DNA of 64,000 bases from Hydrogenophaga palleronii_A (GTDB lineage Bacteria; Pseudomonadota; Gammaproteobacteria; Burkholderiales; Burkholderiaceae_C), in the NCBI RefSeq assembly GCF_031457455.1, contig NZ_JAVDWU010000005.1, positions 186,001-250,000 on the forward strand. Reading direction: 5' to 3'. The notes under the pieces were generated by a model. The model was given only the letters and a program-made list of their open reading frames with translations. It had not been told where the DNA came from and ran no database searches. Each line of letters begins with the position of its first letter. Positions within the stretch are counted from its first letter, which is position 1. The translations under genes and the position numbers were made by a program. This document shows, in pieces, positions 19,270 through 27,113 of the stretch.

Positions 19270-20055
19270 TCACGCCGCCACGGCGGGGCTGTGGCCCACC
19301 TCGCCAAACCAGGGGTGGCGTGCCGCCAGCGCCACTGCGTCGGCGCCGGCCGGGTAGCGCAGCCGTTGCGTAGCGTCGTTCGCGGCTTGCCACACGGCCT
19401 CTGCCACGTCTTGTTCGCTGGTGGCGGCGGCCGGCTGGGCAAACATGGCGAACACCGACTGGGCGTAGGGCGCATACGCAGGCGTCACCAGGCCCTGCAT
19501 GCGGTCGGCGCCATTGGCGGCGAAACGGGTGGTTGGCGCGTAGCCCGGCTCGACCAGCTTCACCCGCACGTTGAACGCCTCCAGCTCAAAGGCCAGCGAT
19601 TCGGTGAAACCTTCCACCGCCGTCTTGCTGGCGGTGTAGGCCGCCACCAGCGGCATGGGCGCCAGCGTCGCGCTGGAGGTCACGTTGATCACCGTGCCGG
19701 CGCGGCGGGCGCGCAACTGCGGCAGCACCGCCTGCGTCATGGCCATGGTGCCGAAGGTGTTGGTTTCAAAGATGTCGCGCACCGTGGCCATGGGCGTGGC
19801 CTCAAAGGCGCCGAACAGGCCCAGGCCGGCGTTGTTCACCAGCACGTCGATGGGGCCCACTGTTTCCAGCGTGCGGGCGATGCTCTCAGGCTGCGTCACG
19901 TCCAGCGGCAGCACGTGCAAGGTTGAAGACAAGGGCAGGAGCTGGGTGCGGGGCGTGCGCATGGTGGCGAACACCTTCCAGCCCTGGGCGTGGAAATGGC
20001 GGGCGGTTTCGAGGCCATAGCCGGATGAGCAGCCAGTGATCAGAACGGTTTTCAT
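19270..20055 (-). CDS. SDR family oxidoreductase
   Basis: A 261-residue short-chain dehydrogenase/reductase. The cofactor motif is TGCSSGYG (7-14), the structural motif NNAG is at 74-77, and the catalytic S127, Y140 and K144 (YTASK) are intact. TGCSSGYG with a basic residue in the following TMRT suggests NADPH use. The start has an AAGGAG site. It is divergent from an AraC-type regulator across 116 bp, a very common pairing in which the regulator controls the reductase. Substrate unknown. Confidence 0.88.
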   Translation of the reverse strand: MKTVLITGCSSGYGLETARHFHAQGWKVFATMRTPRTQLLPLSSTLHVLPLDVTQPESIARTLETVGPIDVLVNNAGLGLFGAFEATPMATVRDIFETNTFGTMAMTQAVLPQLRARRAGTVINVTSSATLAPMPLVAAYTASKTAVEGFTESLAFELEAFNVRVKLVEPGYAPTTRFAANGADRMQGLVTPAYAPYAQSVFAMFAQPAAATSEQDVAEAVWQAANDATQRLRYPAGADAVALAARHPWFGEVGHSPAVAA

Positions 20056-20171
20056 TGCAGAACTCCTTGGGATAGGTGGGTTGGGTTGTTGAAGGGACAA
20101 CGCAACGATACCCACGCAAAGCCGGATTTAATACAATGAATAGTCCATAAAATATTTGCAGGAGTCCGACC
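20056..20171. promoter_or_regulatory. Divergent SDR/AraC promoter region
   Basis: An AT-richer gap between divergent genes. It holds AATACAATGAA, with a TACAAT at 20132-20137 facing the AraC gene. The inferred regulator target; no operator repeat could be picked out with confidence. Confidence 0.35.
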
Positions 20172-21080
20172 ATGGTCGATCCGATGGCGGAAGTCATTGC
20201 CTTGCTGAAACCGCGCGCGGTGTATTCGAAGGTGATCAGCGGCGCCGGCGCCTGGGCCGTGCGCTATTCGGCGTTTGGCCAGCCCAGCTTCTGCACCATG
20301 TTGCAAGGGCAGTGCGTGCTGGCGGTGCACCAGCAGCCACCCGTGACCTTGGAGGCGGGCGATTTCGTGCTCATGCCCGCCACACCCGGTTTCACGCTTT
20401 CAAGCCCGGAGCCCGCCGTGCCGGTGTTCCTAGACCCCAGCGCCACACAGGGCACCGTGGGCGAGCTGCGTCATGGCCGGCAGACCGGTGACGCCGATGT
20501 GCGCATGTTGGGCGGTTACTTCGAATTCGACTCGCCTGACGCCGCGCTGCTTGTCTCGCTGCTGCCCGTGTTGTTGCACGTGCGCGGTGTCGAGAGCTTG
20601 TCGCTGCTGGTGAAGCTGGTCAGGGACGAGTCGCTTCAAGCGCGGCCCGGCCGTGAACTGGTGCTGGCCCGCCTGGTGGAGGTGTTGCTGATCGAAGCCC
20701 TGCGCTCCCATCCCCAAGACCATGCGCCGCCCGGGCTGCTGCGCGGCCTGGCCGACGCGCGCGTAGCTGTGGGCCTGCGCCTGATGCACGGCGCCCCGGC
20801 CCACACCTGGACGGTGGATGCACTGGCCAGGGAAGCCGCGCTGTCGCGCTCCACTTTCTTTGAACGCTTTTCACGCGCCGTGGGCCTGCCGCCCATGGAG
20901 TACCTGCTGGTGTGGCGCATGGCGCTGGCCAAGGACTTGTTGAGCCGCACCGGGATGGCCATTGCCGAGGTGGCCGAGCGCGTGGGCTATGGGTCGGCCA
21001 GCACCTTCAGCACCGCCTTCAGCCGCCACGTGGGCCTGCCCCCGGGCCGCTACGCGCGCCAGCAAAGCCCGGCGGGTTGA
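20172..21080 (+). CDS. AraC family regulator with cupin sensor domain
   Basis: A 302-residue activator. The N-terminal half is a cupin-like AraC-binding domain (residues about 10-190; VTLEAGDFVLMP is the cupin strand). The C-terminal AraC DNA-binding domain has two helix-turn-helices, WTVDALAREAALSRSTFFERF and IAEVAERVGYGSASTFSTAF, ending in the usual GLPPGRYAR. An AGGAG site lies 9 bases before the ATG. It is divergent from the SDR gene, which it probably regulates. The inducer is not known. Confidence 0.9.
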   Translation: MVDPMAEVIALLKPRAVYSKVISGAGAWAVRYSAFGQPSFCTMLQGQCVLAVHQQPPVTLEAGDFVLMPATPGFTLSSPEPAVPVFLDPSATQGTVGELRHGRQTGDADVRMLGGYFEFDSPDAALLVSLLPVLLHVRGVESLSLLVKLVRDESLQARPGRELVLARLVEVLLIEALRSHPQDHAPPGLLRGLADARVAVGLRLMHGAPAHTWTVDALAREAALSRSTFFERFSRAVGLPPMEYLLVWRMALAKDLLSRTGMAIAEVAERVGYGSASTFSTAFSRHVGLPPGRYARQQSPAG

Positions 21081-21094
21081 ACACTCGCGGGGCC

Positions 21095-21583
21095 TCAGAG
21101 CGTCTGGAACATCACCAGGGCGTCAACATAGCCATGCACCGGGTGCAGAAATGCCCTGGGCAGGCGGCCCACGGTCTCAAACCCCATGCCGGTCCACAGC
21201 TTCACCGCGCGGTGGTTGCTGGCGATCACGAAGTTGAACTGCATCGCCCGGAAACCCTGGGCCCGCGCAATGTCCAGCGAATGCGCACACATGGCCCGTG
21301 CCACGCCTTTGCCATTGGCATCCGCCGCCGTCATGTAGCCGCAGTTCGCCACGTGTGAGCCACCGCCGCTGCGGTTCGGGTGCAGCACGTAGGTGCCCAG
21401 TACGCGTTGCTGCGCGTCTTCCGCCACAAAACACTGGAAGCCCAGCGCCAGCCATGTGGCCAGTGCGTCGGCCCGGGTGGTGTCGCGTGGGAAGTCGTAG
21501 GTTTCGCCCGCGCGGATGATCGGCTCCATGATCTGCCAGAGGCTGTCTTCGTCGGCAGGGGTGGCGGGACGGATGGTGAGCAT
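21095..21583 (-). CDS. GNAT family N-acetyltransferase
   Basis: A 162-residue acetyltransferase of the Gcn5 fold. It opens with LTIRPATPADEDSLWQIM, has the acetyl-CoA loop region ADANGKGVARAMCAHSLDIAR (motif A, around residues 88-108), and ends with the usual NHRAVKLWTGMGFETVGR strand. The N-terminal part recalls phosphinothricin-type acetyltransferases, but the substrate is unknown. It converges with the AraC gene, 14 bases apart, and stands alone. Confidence 0.85.
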   Translation of the reverse strand: MLTIRPATPADEDSLWQIMEPIIRAGETYDFPRDTTRADALATWLALGFQCFVAEDAQQRVLGTYVLHPNRSGGGSHVANCGYMTAADANGKGVARAMCAHSLDIARAQGFRAMQFNFVIASNHRAVKLWTGMGFETVGRLPRAFLHPVHGYVDALVMFQTL

Positions 21584-21718
21584 GCGGGTGTTTTCTGGTG
21601 GGGATTTTGGGCAGCGGCGCTAAATGTTGAATGGTGCACGAATCCTGCTCGCTCTTCACAAGCAGGCCCATCAACCCTTTGGTAGGGCTTGGCCCTTCTG
21701 CTCCACGCAGCGAACTGC

Positions 21719-23284
21719 TCATGCGGCGCCGGCGTTGCTGCCGGACAGTTTGAAATGCCCCACCGCCTGCACGAGAAGCTGTGCCTGTGTCTTGAGGCTG
21801 GCCGCTGCCGCCGCAGACTCTTCAACGAGCGCGGCGTTTTGCTGCGTGGTCTGATCCATTTGAACGATGGCGTCGCCGACCTGGCCGACCCCGGCGCTTT
21901 GCTGGACGCTGGCGCTGCTGATCTCGCCGACGATGTCGCTGACCCGCTGAATCGACGTGACGATCTCCTGCATCGTGACACCGGCCTGATCGACGAGCAC
22001 CGTGCCTTGTTCGACACGCTCCACGCTGGCACCAATCAGCGCCTTGATCTCCTTGGCCGCTTCGGCACTGCGCTGGGCCAGGTTGCGCACCTCGGCCGCC
22101 ACCACGGCAAAGCCGCGACCCTGTTCTCCGGCCCGGGCGGCCTCCACCGCAGCGTTGAGCGCGAGGATGTTGGTCTGAAAGGCGATGCCGTCGATCACGC
22201 CGATGATGTCGCTGATCTTGCGGCTGCTGTCGTTGATGTCGCGCATGGTCTGTACCACCTGCCCAACCACCGTGCCGCCCTCACGGGCCACGGTGCTGGC
22301 GCTGGATGCCAGCTGATTGGCCTGACGGGCGTTGTCGGCGTTCTGGCTCGCGGTTGAGCCCATCTGCTCCATGGAAGCAGATGTTTCCTCCAAAGCCGAT
22401 GCCTGTTCTTCGGTGCGCTGACTCAGGTCGGCGTTGCCCTGAGCGATCTGCGCACTGGCGGTGGACACGCTCTCGGCGTTGCCTCGCACTTCCCCCACCA
22501 CTTTCACCAGGCTGTCGTTCATGGTCTTGAGCGCGCGCAGCAGATCGGCGGTTTCGTCTTTGCCGTGGACTGTGATCTGTGATGTCAGATCGCCAGCGGC
22601 CACGGTCTCGGCCACCTTCAGCGCTTCATTGATGGGGCGGGTGACGGAGCGTGTGATCCCGATGGCAATGCCAGCGCCCAACAGCATCGAAAAGACGGTG
22701 GCAGCCACCATCACGATCTCGACCAGCATTTCGAGCTCGTGCGCCCGCCTGAACTCCTGTGCGGCCACGTCGATCTGGAGCTGGGTGAGCTTTTCGGAGA
22801 GTTCAATGGCGGCTTGGGACAGCGGTTCGAGCTTGTTGTTGTAAATGAGCCGCGCGCTCTCAATGTCACCATTGCGTACCGCCGCCAAGACGGGCAGCAA
22901 ACCTTCGCTGACGAAGGCAGCGCGGGCCGGAATATAGGCCTTGGCCAACTCGGCTTCTTCCGGGGTGTGGTGGGTGGCCATGAAGCCCTCCCAGATTTTG
23001 CTGATCCGCTCGGCGTTGGCCTGAACCTTCGCCTGATTCTGCTCAACGTCGTTCGGTTCGAGCATCGCGTCCATGGCGAGCACGCGATTGCTCGTCATCA
23101 GCTGATTGATGGCGGCCAGGTCTCCCAAGGGCACAGTACGGTCTTCGTAGATGGTTTTGGCTTCTGCAAACAACTTGGCCGCGCCCACGAAACCCGTGGC
23201 TGCCATGCCCACGATGAGCAGCAGCATGGTGCCGAAACCGATTGCCAGACGGGTGCTGATCCTGAGGCTTTTGGTGAAATTCAT
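21719..23284 (-). CDS. Methyl-accepting chemotaxis protein
   Basis: Transmembrane chemoreceptor of 521 residues. A membrane helix (about 12-33) is followed by a periplasmic four-helix-bundle sensor (about 34-190), a second helix (VMVAATVFSMLLGAGIAIGI), a HAMP domain and a long coiled-coil signalling domain. The hairpin tip for CheA/CheW contact is present (DGIAFQTNILALNAAVEAA and GRGFAVVAAEVRNLA). There is no C-terminal CheR-binding pentapeptide. The start at 23284 has a GGAG site 8 bases away; an ATG 12 bases upstream is possible. No che genes are nearby. The ligand is unknown. Confidence 0.93.
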   Translation of the reverse strand: MNFTKSLRISTRLAIGFGTMLLLIVGMAATGFVGAAKLFAEAKTIYEDRTVPLGDLAAINQLMTSNRVLAMDAMLEPNDVEQNQAKVQANAERISKIWEGFMATHHTPEEAELAKAYIPARAAFVSEGLLPVLAAVRNGDIESARLIYNNKLEPLSQAAIELSEKLTQLQIDVAAQEFRRAHELEMLVEIVMVAATVFSMLLGAGIAIGITRSVTRPINEALKVAETVAAGDLTSQITVHGKDETADLLRALKTMNDSLVKVVGEVRGNAESVSTASAQIAQGNADLSQRTEEQASALEETSASMEQMGSTASQNADNARQANQLASSASTVAREGGTVVGQVVQTMRDINDSSRKISDIIGVIDGIAFQTNILALNAAVEAARAGEQGRGFAVVAAEVRNLAQRSAEAAKEIKALIGASVERVEQGTVLVDQAGVTMQEIVTSIQRVSDIVGEISSASVQQSAGVGQVGDAIVQMDQTTQQNAALVEESAAAAASLKTQAQLLVQAVGHFKLSGSNAGAA

Positions 23285-23561
23285 GGGGTTCTCCATTTGC
23301 GTTGTTCGGACATGCGATGTGCGAAGCATCGGGATATTCGGCAGCGGTCTAAACGAAGAAATGGCGGCGATATCCGGGTGAATGCCGAAAAACTGCGAGC
23401 TAAGTGACGAAACGCGCAAGAGCAGACGGTCGCATGGAGCTTCCTCAATCGAAATGCGATCAGAAGCTGCCGACAGCGTCGTCGGTGAGATGCACCTGAA
23501 TCCTCCCGGAGAACGAAGAGCGCCAAGCCTGCTCGCAAGGCGCTGTGAAGGAGGGCTGAAA

Positions 23562-23582
23562 CCACCCCCGTCTTAAGGGTGG
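23562..23582 (-). terminator. Weak hairpin at the end of the Crp/Fnr gene
   Basis: CCACCC and GGGTGG pair across a 9-base loop that contains the stop codon region; on the minus strand it is followed by only TTTC. A possible terminator before the chemoreceptor gene. Confidence 0.25.
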
Positions 23583-24343
23583 CGTTCTTCGCCTGTGCTA
23601 TTCAGGAGTGCGTTGCAATCAACCGTGGTGAGCACGCCATGCCAGCGGTCGATCTTCTTGAACAGGCCCTTGTCGATCAGCAGCGCGATGTGCCTGGCAA
23701 TGGTCTCGCGCCGCGCACCCAGCACATTGGCCAGTTCGGTATGGCTGGGGATGCGAAACGCCTGGCTGCCCTCTTCAGCTGCGATCAGATGCAGGGCGAC
23801 ACATACCTTGGTGAGGTAGCTCTCCTGACGCAGCAGGTTCGACCAGTCGGCGATGCAGCCAATGAAATCGGCGATGGTTCTGTATATCGCTTGCTGGAAC
23901 GGAGCATGGAGCATGGCGATCTCCCGGATCGCCTGGATTTCAACTTCGCAAACGCGCGTGGGCGTGATGGTGACCAGACGCAAGGTTGCCGGTTGACCGA
24001 AAGGCTGCGTGAATCCAATCAAGCGCCCTTTGCCCATCAACACGATGGGCTTGTCCACTTCGCCGGGCCCCTTTCGCAGACCCTTCAGCAGTCCGACCTT
24101 GACCACGCCCAGCGTCTGGCCGCGTGCGCCCTGGGTTTCCAGCGTTTCCCCCACAGCTACGGAGCGCTCGCGAACGAACGACCAGAATGGCTCATGCTCT
24201 GTATGAGACATGGTGGAGAAAAGGCAACGGGTTTTTGTAGAGCAGTGTTCGCAGCGTGGCCTCGTGGCTGGTTCGATTGACCGCTGGCTGCTTTTGCTCA
24301 CGTGCATGGAGTTGCTCGGCAATGCTTGTACGGCCGCATGCAT
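23573..24343 (-). CDS. Crp/Fnr family regulator with FNR-type iron-sulfur cysteines
   Basis: A 256-residue transcription factor. The effector domain (about 50-165) has the cyclic-nucleotide-binding fold, and the C-terminal winged helix has SHTELANVLGARRETIARHI. Near the N-terminus CEHCSTKTRC gives C31, C34 and C40 in the C-x2-C-x5-C spacing of E. coli FNR. A fourth cysteine, C132 in RVCEVEIQA, sits where FNR has C122. This suggests an oxygen-labile [4Fe-4S] cluster. The recognition helix has E-T-I-A-R where FNR has E-T-I-S-R. The start at 24343 is needed to include the cysteines; 24307 would also include them. No strong ribosome site is visible. Divergent from a PAS kinase gene. Confidence 0.82.
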   Translation of the reverse strand: MHAAVQALPSNSMHVSKSSQRSIEPATRPRCEHCSTKTRCLFSTMSHTEHEPFWSFVRERSVAVGETLETQGARGQTLGVVKVGLLKGLRKGPGEVDKPIVLMGKGRLIGFTQPFGQPATLRLVTITPTRVCEVEIQAIREIAMLHAPFQQAIYRTIADFIGCIADWSNLLRQESYLTKVCVALHLIAAEEGSQAFRIPSHTELANVLGARRETIARHIALLIDKGLFKKIDRWHGVLTTVDCNALLNSTGEERHP

Positions 24344-24447
24344 GGTGCCGCCGAATTGAGAACCTCCACCTGAGTTGGGCCAGCGATGCCGGCGCAGCCG
24401 ATGCTACCGAGCCAAACCTGTTGGCCTTGCCGCATGCAGCAAGCGTC

Positions 24448-24463
24448 TGTGAGTCTGATCACT
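24448..24463. promoter_or_regulatory. CRP/FNR-family-like palindrome
   Basis: TGTGA-N6-TCACT lies in the 258-bp gap between the divergent Crp/Fnr and PAS-kinase genes. It matches the CRP consensus except at the last base. It could bind the adjacent regulator or a CRP homologue; inference from position and sequence. Confidence 0.4.
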
Positions 24464-24601
24464 AAGCCTGCAGGTTATTGAAGCAGATCACCGATTCATG
24501 CCGATGATGAATGTCAAGAAAGATGCCGGGACACACACGCAATCCGATGAAGGGTTGCGGGAGCACGCTGAAGCCCAATCCTGTTGATGAGAAAGGATTC
24601 C

Positions 24602-26167
24602 ATGCTGGATACGACTGACGAGCTCACTGACCTGGCTTCCTGGCTGCGCATTCTGGAGAAGGTCGTGGAACAGAGTGCCAACATGGTGGTGATTGCCGAC
24701 GCTTCGCAGCGCATTCACTGGGTGAATCAAACCTATACCAAAGTCACCGGCTGGACATTGGGGGAAGTGCAGGGCAAACGCGCCGGCGAGCAACTGCAGG
24801 GGCCATTGACAGACAAGCGGATCAGACAGCAATTGCGCGAGCGGCTTAGTCAGGGCCAGTCTGTGGCCGGCGTCGAAATTGTCAACTATCGCAAGAACGG
24901 AGAACCTTACCTGGCGCTGTTGAACATCGAGATCATCCGCGGAAGCCAGGGCCAAGTGCTGGCCTACTTCTCCATCCAGAGCGACATCAGCGAGAAGCGG
25001 GCACTCGAAAAAGCCAATGTCGAGCTTCAGCATCACCTGCAGGTGGCCCAGCGGCTGGCCCGGCTCGGCCGCGTCGAAGTCGACACCGGAACGGGAATGA
25101 TGCGATGGTCCTGCGAGGTGTACGACATCCTTGATCTTCCTGTTGACGAATCGCCCAAGACCTGTGAATCGTTCTTTGCGTTTGTCAGCCCCGAGAATCA
25201 CCAGGACTTTCAGCAGCGATTGACACGGGTCCTGCAGAGCGGGGAAGCGTTTGACCACGAACTGCCCATCTCAACCCGGGATGGGCGACGCCGTTGGGTG
25301 CGCTGCCGTGGCGTGCCTGAAAGGCAGGGCGACAGATTCGGTCCACCGGGAACCTGGACCATTCAGGACATCACTGTCTACCGGGAGCTCATAGAGCAGA
25401 AGCGCCTGACGAACGACAAGTTGCGGGCGATGGTGCGGGAGCGCACCCAGCATCTTGAGGAGGCCAACGGCTCGCTCGAAGCGTTCAGTCACGCTCTGTC
25501 GCACGACCTGAAGAAACCGGTTCGGCACATGACGAGCTATGCGGAGATCGTGCAGGAGTCGCTGGCCGCCGGCGACATCGACTCCGCCCAAGCGTATTGC
25601 AAGAAGCTGGTGACGGCCGGCACCCAGATGCGGGCGCTGATGGACGGTTTGCTGGCGTTTTCGCGCCTGGGTCGGCGCAGCCTCAAACCTTCATGGGTTG
25701 CCATGGCAGACATGCTCTGCGACTGCGTGGGTGAAACGGCGGCATCGTTTCCGGAGCTGCGGTTCCGCGTTGGGGGGATGGAAACACTCCCCCGCGTGTG
25801 GGCCGACCCCGTTCTGATTCGCGAGGTGTGGGCCAATCTGGTGGACAACGCCTTCAAGTACAGCGCCGGTCGTGATCTGATCCTGCTGGAACTGGCGTGT
25901 GCCACCACAGACGAGGGCTGGACGCTGTCCCTGCGGGACAATGGTTGCGGCTTCAGCCCCGCGATGCAGTCACACATCTTTCAGATGTTCGGCCGGGCCA
26001 ACCCGGACCAGGCGGTCGCTGGCGACGGCATTGGCCTGGCAATGTGCCAGCGCATCGTCCTGGCGCACGGCGGCCGTATATGGGCAGAGTCCGCACCGGG
26101 TGAAGGCTCAACCTTCTTTGTCTTTCTGCCCATCGCCACACCGACGCCAAGCGTCGGGCCTGTCTGA
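24602..26167 (+). CDS. PAS-domain sensor histidine kinase (orphan)
   Basis: Apparently soluble kinase of 521 residues without membrane helices. PAS domain one (about 22-135) contains VVIADASQRIHWVNQTYTK. A second PAS_3-like domain (about 150-260) is followed by a coiled-coil linker. The dimerisation region has the phospho-accepting H301 in ALSHDLKKPVRHM, of the phytochrome-like kinase class. The ATPase domain has NLVDNAFKYS, DNGCGF and GDGIGLAM. An AAAGGA site fixes ATG 24602; upstream in-frame TTG/ATG codons lack one. No response regulator is adjacent. It may respond to redox or energy state through PAS, but no cofactor ligand is recognisable. Confidence 0.88.
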   Translation: MLDTTDELTDLASWLRILEKVVEQSANMVVIADASQRIHWVNQTYTKVTGWTLGEVQGKRAGEQLQGPLTDKRIRQQLRERLSQGQSVAGVEIVNYRKNGEPYLALLNIEIIRGSQGQVLAYFSIQSDISEKRALEKANVELQHHLQVAQRLARLGRVEVDTGTGMMRWSCEVYDILDLPVDESPKTCESFFAFVSPENHQDFQQRLTRVLQSGEAFDHELPISTRDGRRRWVRCRGVPERQGDRFGPPGTWTIQDITVYRELIEQKRLTNDKLRAMVRERTQHLEEANGSLEAFSHALSHDLKKPVRHMTSYAEIVQESLAAGDIDSAQAYCKKLVTAGTQMRALMDGLLAFSRLGRRSLKPSWVAMADMLCDCVGETAASFPELRFRVGGMETLPRVWADPVLIREVWANLVDNAFKYSAGRDLILLELACATTDEGWTLSLRDNGCGFSPAMQSHIFQMFGRANPDQAVAGDGIGLAMCQRIVLAHGGRIWAESAPGEGSTFFVFLPIATPTPSVGPV

Positions 26168-26256
26168 CGTCGCCTGCAGCCGTTCTTACTGTGCCAGGGG
26201 GAGATGGCCGGTAAGGTGGAAATATCGCCCAGCGTGCGGTGGTAACGTGCGGCTCC

Positions 26257-26787
26257 ATGCTGTACCTCAAATGCACCGGCGAAGCCCAGAAAGCCATCGG
26301 GCTGCGCAAGACAGACCTGGTTGAAGCACAGGCCGTGACGGCACCACTGGGCAACTGGTATGTGCATCGGTTTCCGATCGGGCGCACCAAGTTCTTCCTG
26401 TTCATGAGCGAATCGAACCTGCTGTCGTTCGTGCTGTACCAGGGAAAGAAGCCCGTGACCGTGCAGACTCTGCCCAACATGCTCATGGCTGGGCTGACCC
26501 AGTTGCTGGCCATGAAGGGTTTTGAGCCAGCGCGCATTGACCGGGCGCTGCAGGCCTACCAAACGGGTTTGTTTGCGAAAACCGACAGCCGCAAGCTGCT
26601 GGGCTGCATGAATGATCTGGTGTGGTGTTACACCGCTGCGGTGGAGTTCGAAGGCGGGCTGGATTCATGCAACCTCACGGACATCATCATGAAGATGAAC
26701 GATATGCCCCAGAGGACGCTGGATGGGCGGGCATCCTGGGATCTGGTGGAGGTGGTGTTGAGGCATGAACGGGATTCCGTCCTGTGA
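26257..26787 (+). CDS. Uncharacterised protein (possibly DUF6933)
   Basis: A 176-residue soluble protein. It opens with MLYLKCTGEAQKAIGL, then NWYVHRFPIGRTKFFLFMSE, a pattern that recalls the DUF6933 family (proteins starting with a short strand, then WY and a basic-aromatic strand). That assignment is from memory and tentative. There is no signal peptide and no catalytic motif. Two starts are possible: GTG 26239 or ATG 26257. It lies 89 bases behind the PAS kinase and might be in its transcript. Confidence 0.6.
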   Translation: MLYLKCTGEAQKAIGLRKTDLVEAQAVTAPLGNWYVHRFPIGRTKFFLFMSESNLLSFVLYQGKKPVTVQTLPNMLMAGLTQLLAMKGFEPARIDRALQAYQTGLFAKTDSRKLLGCMNDLVWCYTAAVEFEGGLDSCNLTDIIMKMNDMPQRTLDGRASWDLVEVVLRHERDSVL

Positions 26788-27113
26788 GCGAACTCCCCTT
26801 ATCGGCCATTGCGGGAGGTCATTTACTCGCGAGCTAGGTCAGGTGAAGGCTGCACTGAGTCACTCGTGGACGGCGGTGATGAACAGTTGCGAGGGTGGTC
26901 AGCGGTCATTCATTGATTGACCTCGCAAGCGACAGCTTCATTACATTGTCCGGGTACTCGAAAATGGATGGCGCTAAGGTCCACGGAACGGGAAATTCCA
27001 AGGTCCCGTGGCAACACGGTGCCTCCCTTCGCGTGATATCGGTCACTCCTACTGAAGCCTGAAATGTAACAAGACGTGATAGAGTGTTTTGAGCTCAAAA
27101 ACAAGGACAACTC
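26788..27113. other. Intergenic region before the protease/TraT island
   Basis: 326 bp with no gene. TTGCGAGG at 26887-26894 is matched by CCTCGCAA at 26921-26928, a stem with a 26-base loop. The last 60 bases are AT-richer and probably hold the promoter of the protease gene, but no clear -35/-10 pair was found. The drop in G+C continues into the next genes. Confidence 0.5.

Noticed and set aside
23285..23572. Riboswitch (for example cyclic-di-GMP) in the chemoreceptor leader
   Set aside because: Some stems are possible, but none of the conserved riboswitch core sequences is visible.
26887..26928. Inverted repeat before the protease gene as an attachment or operator site
   Set aside because: An 8-bp stem with a 26-base loop is weak and has no second copy at the island's far end.
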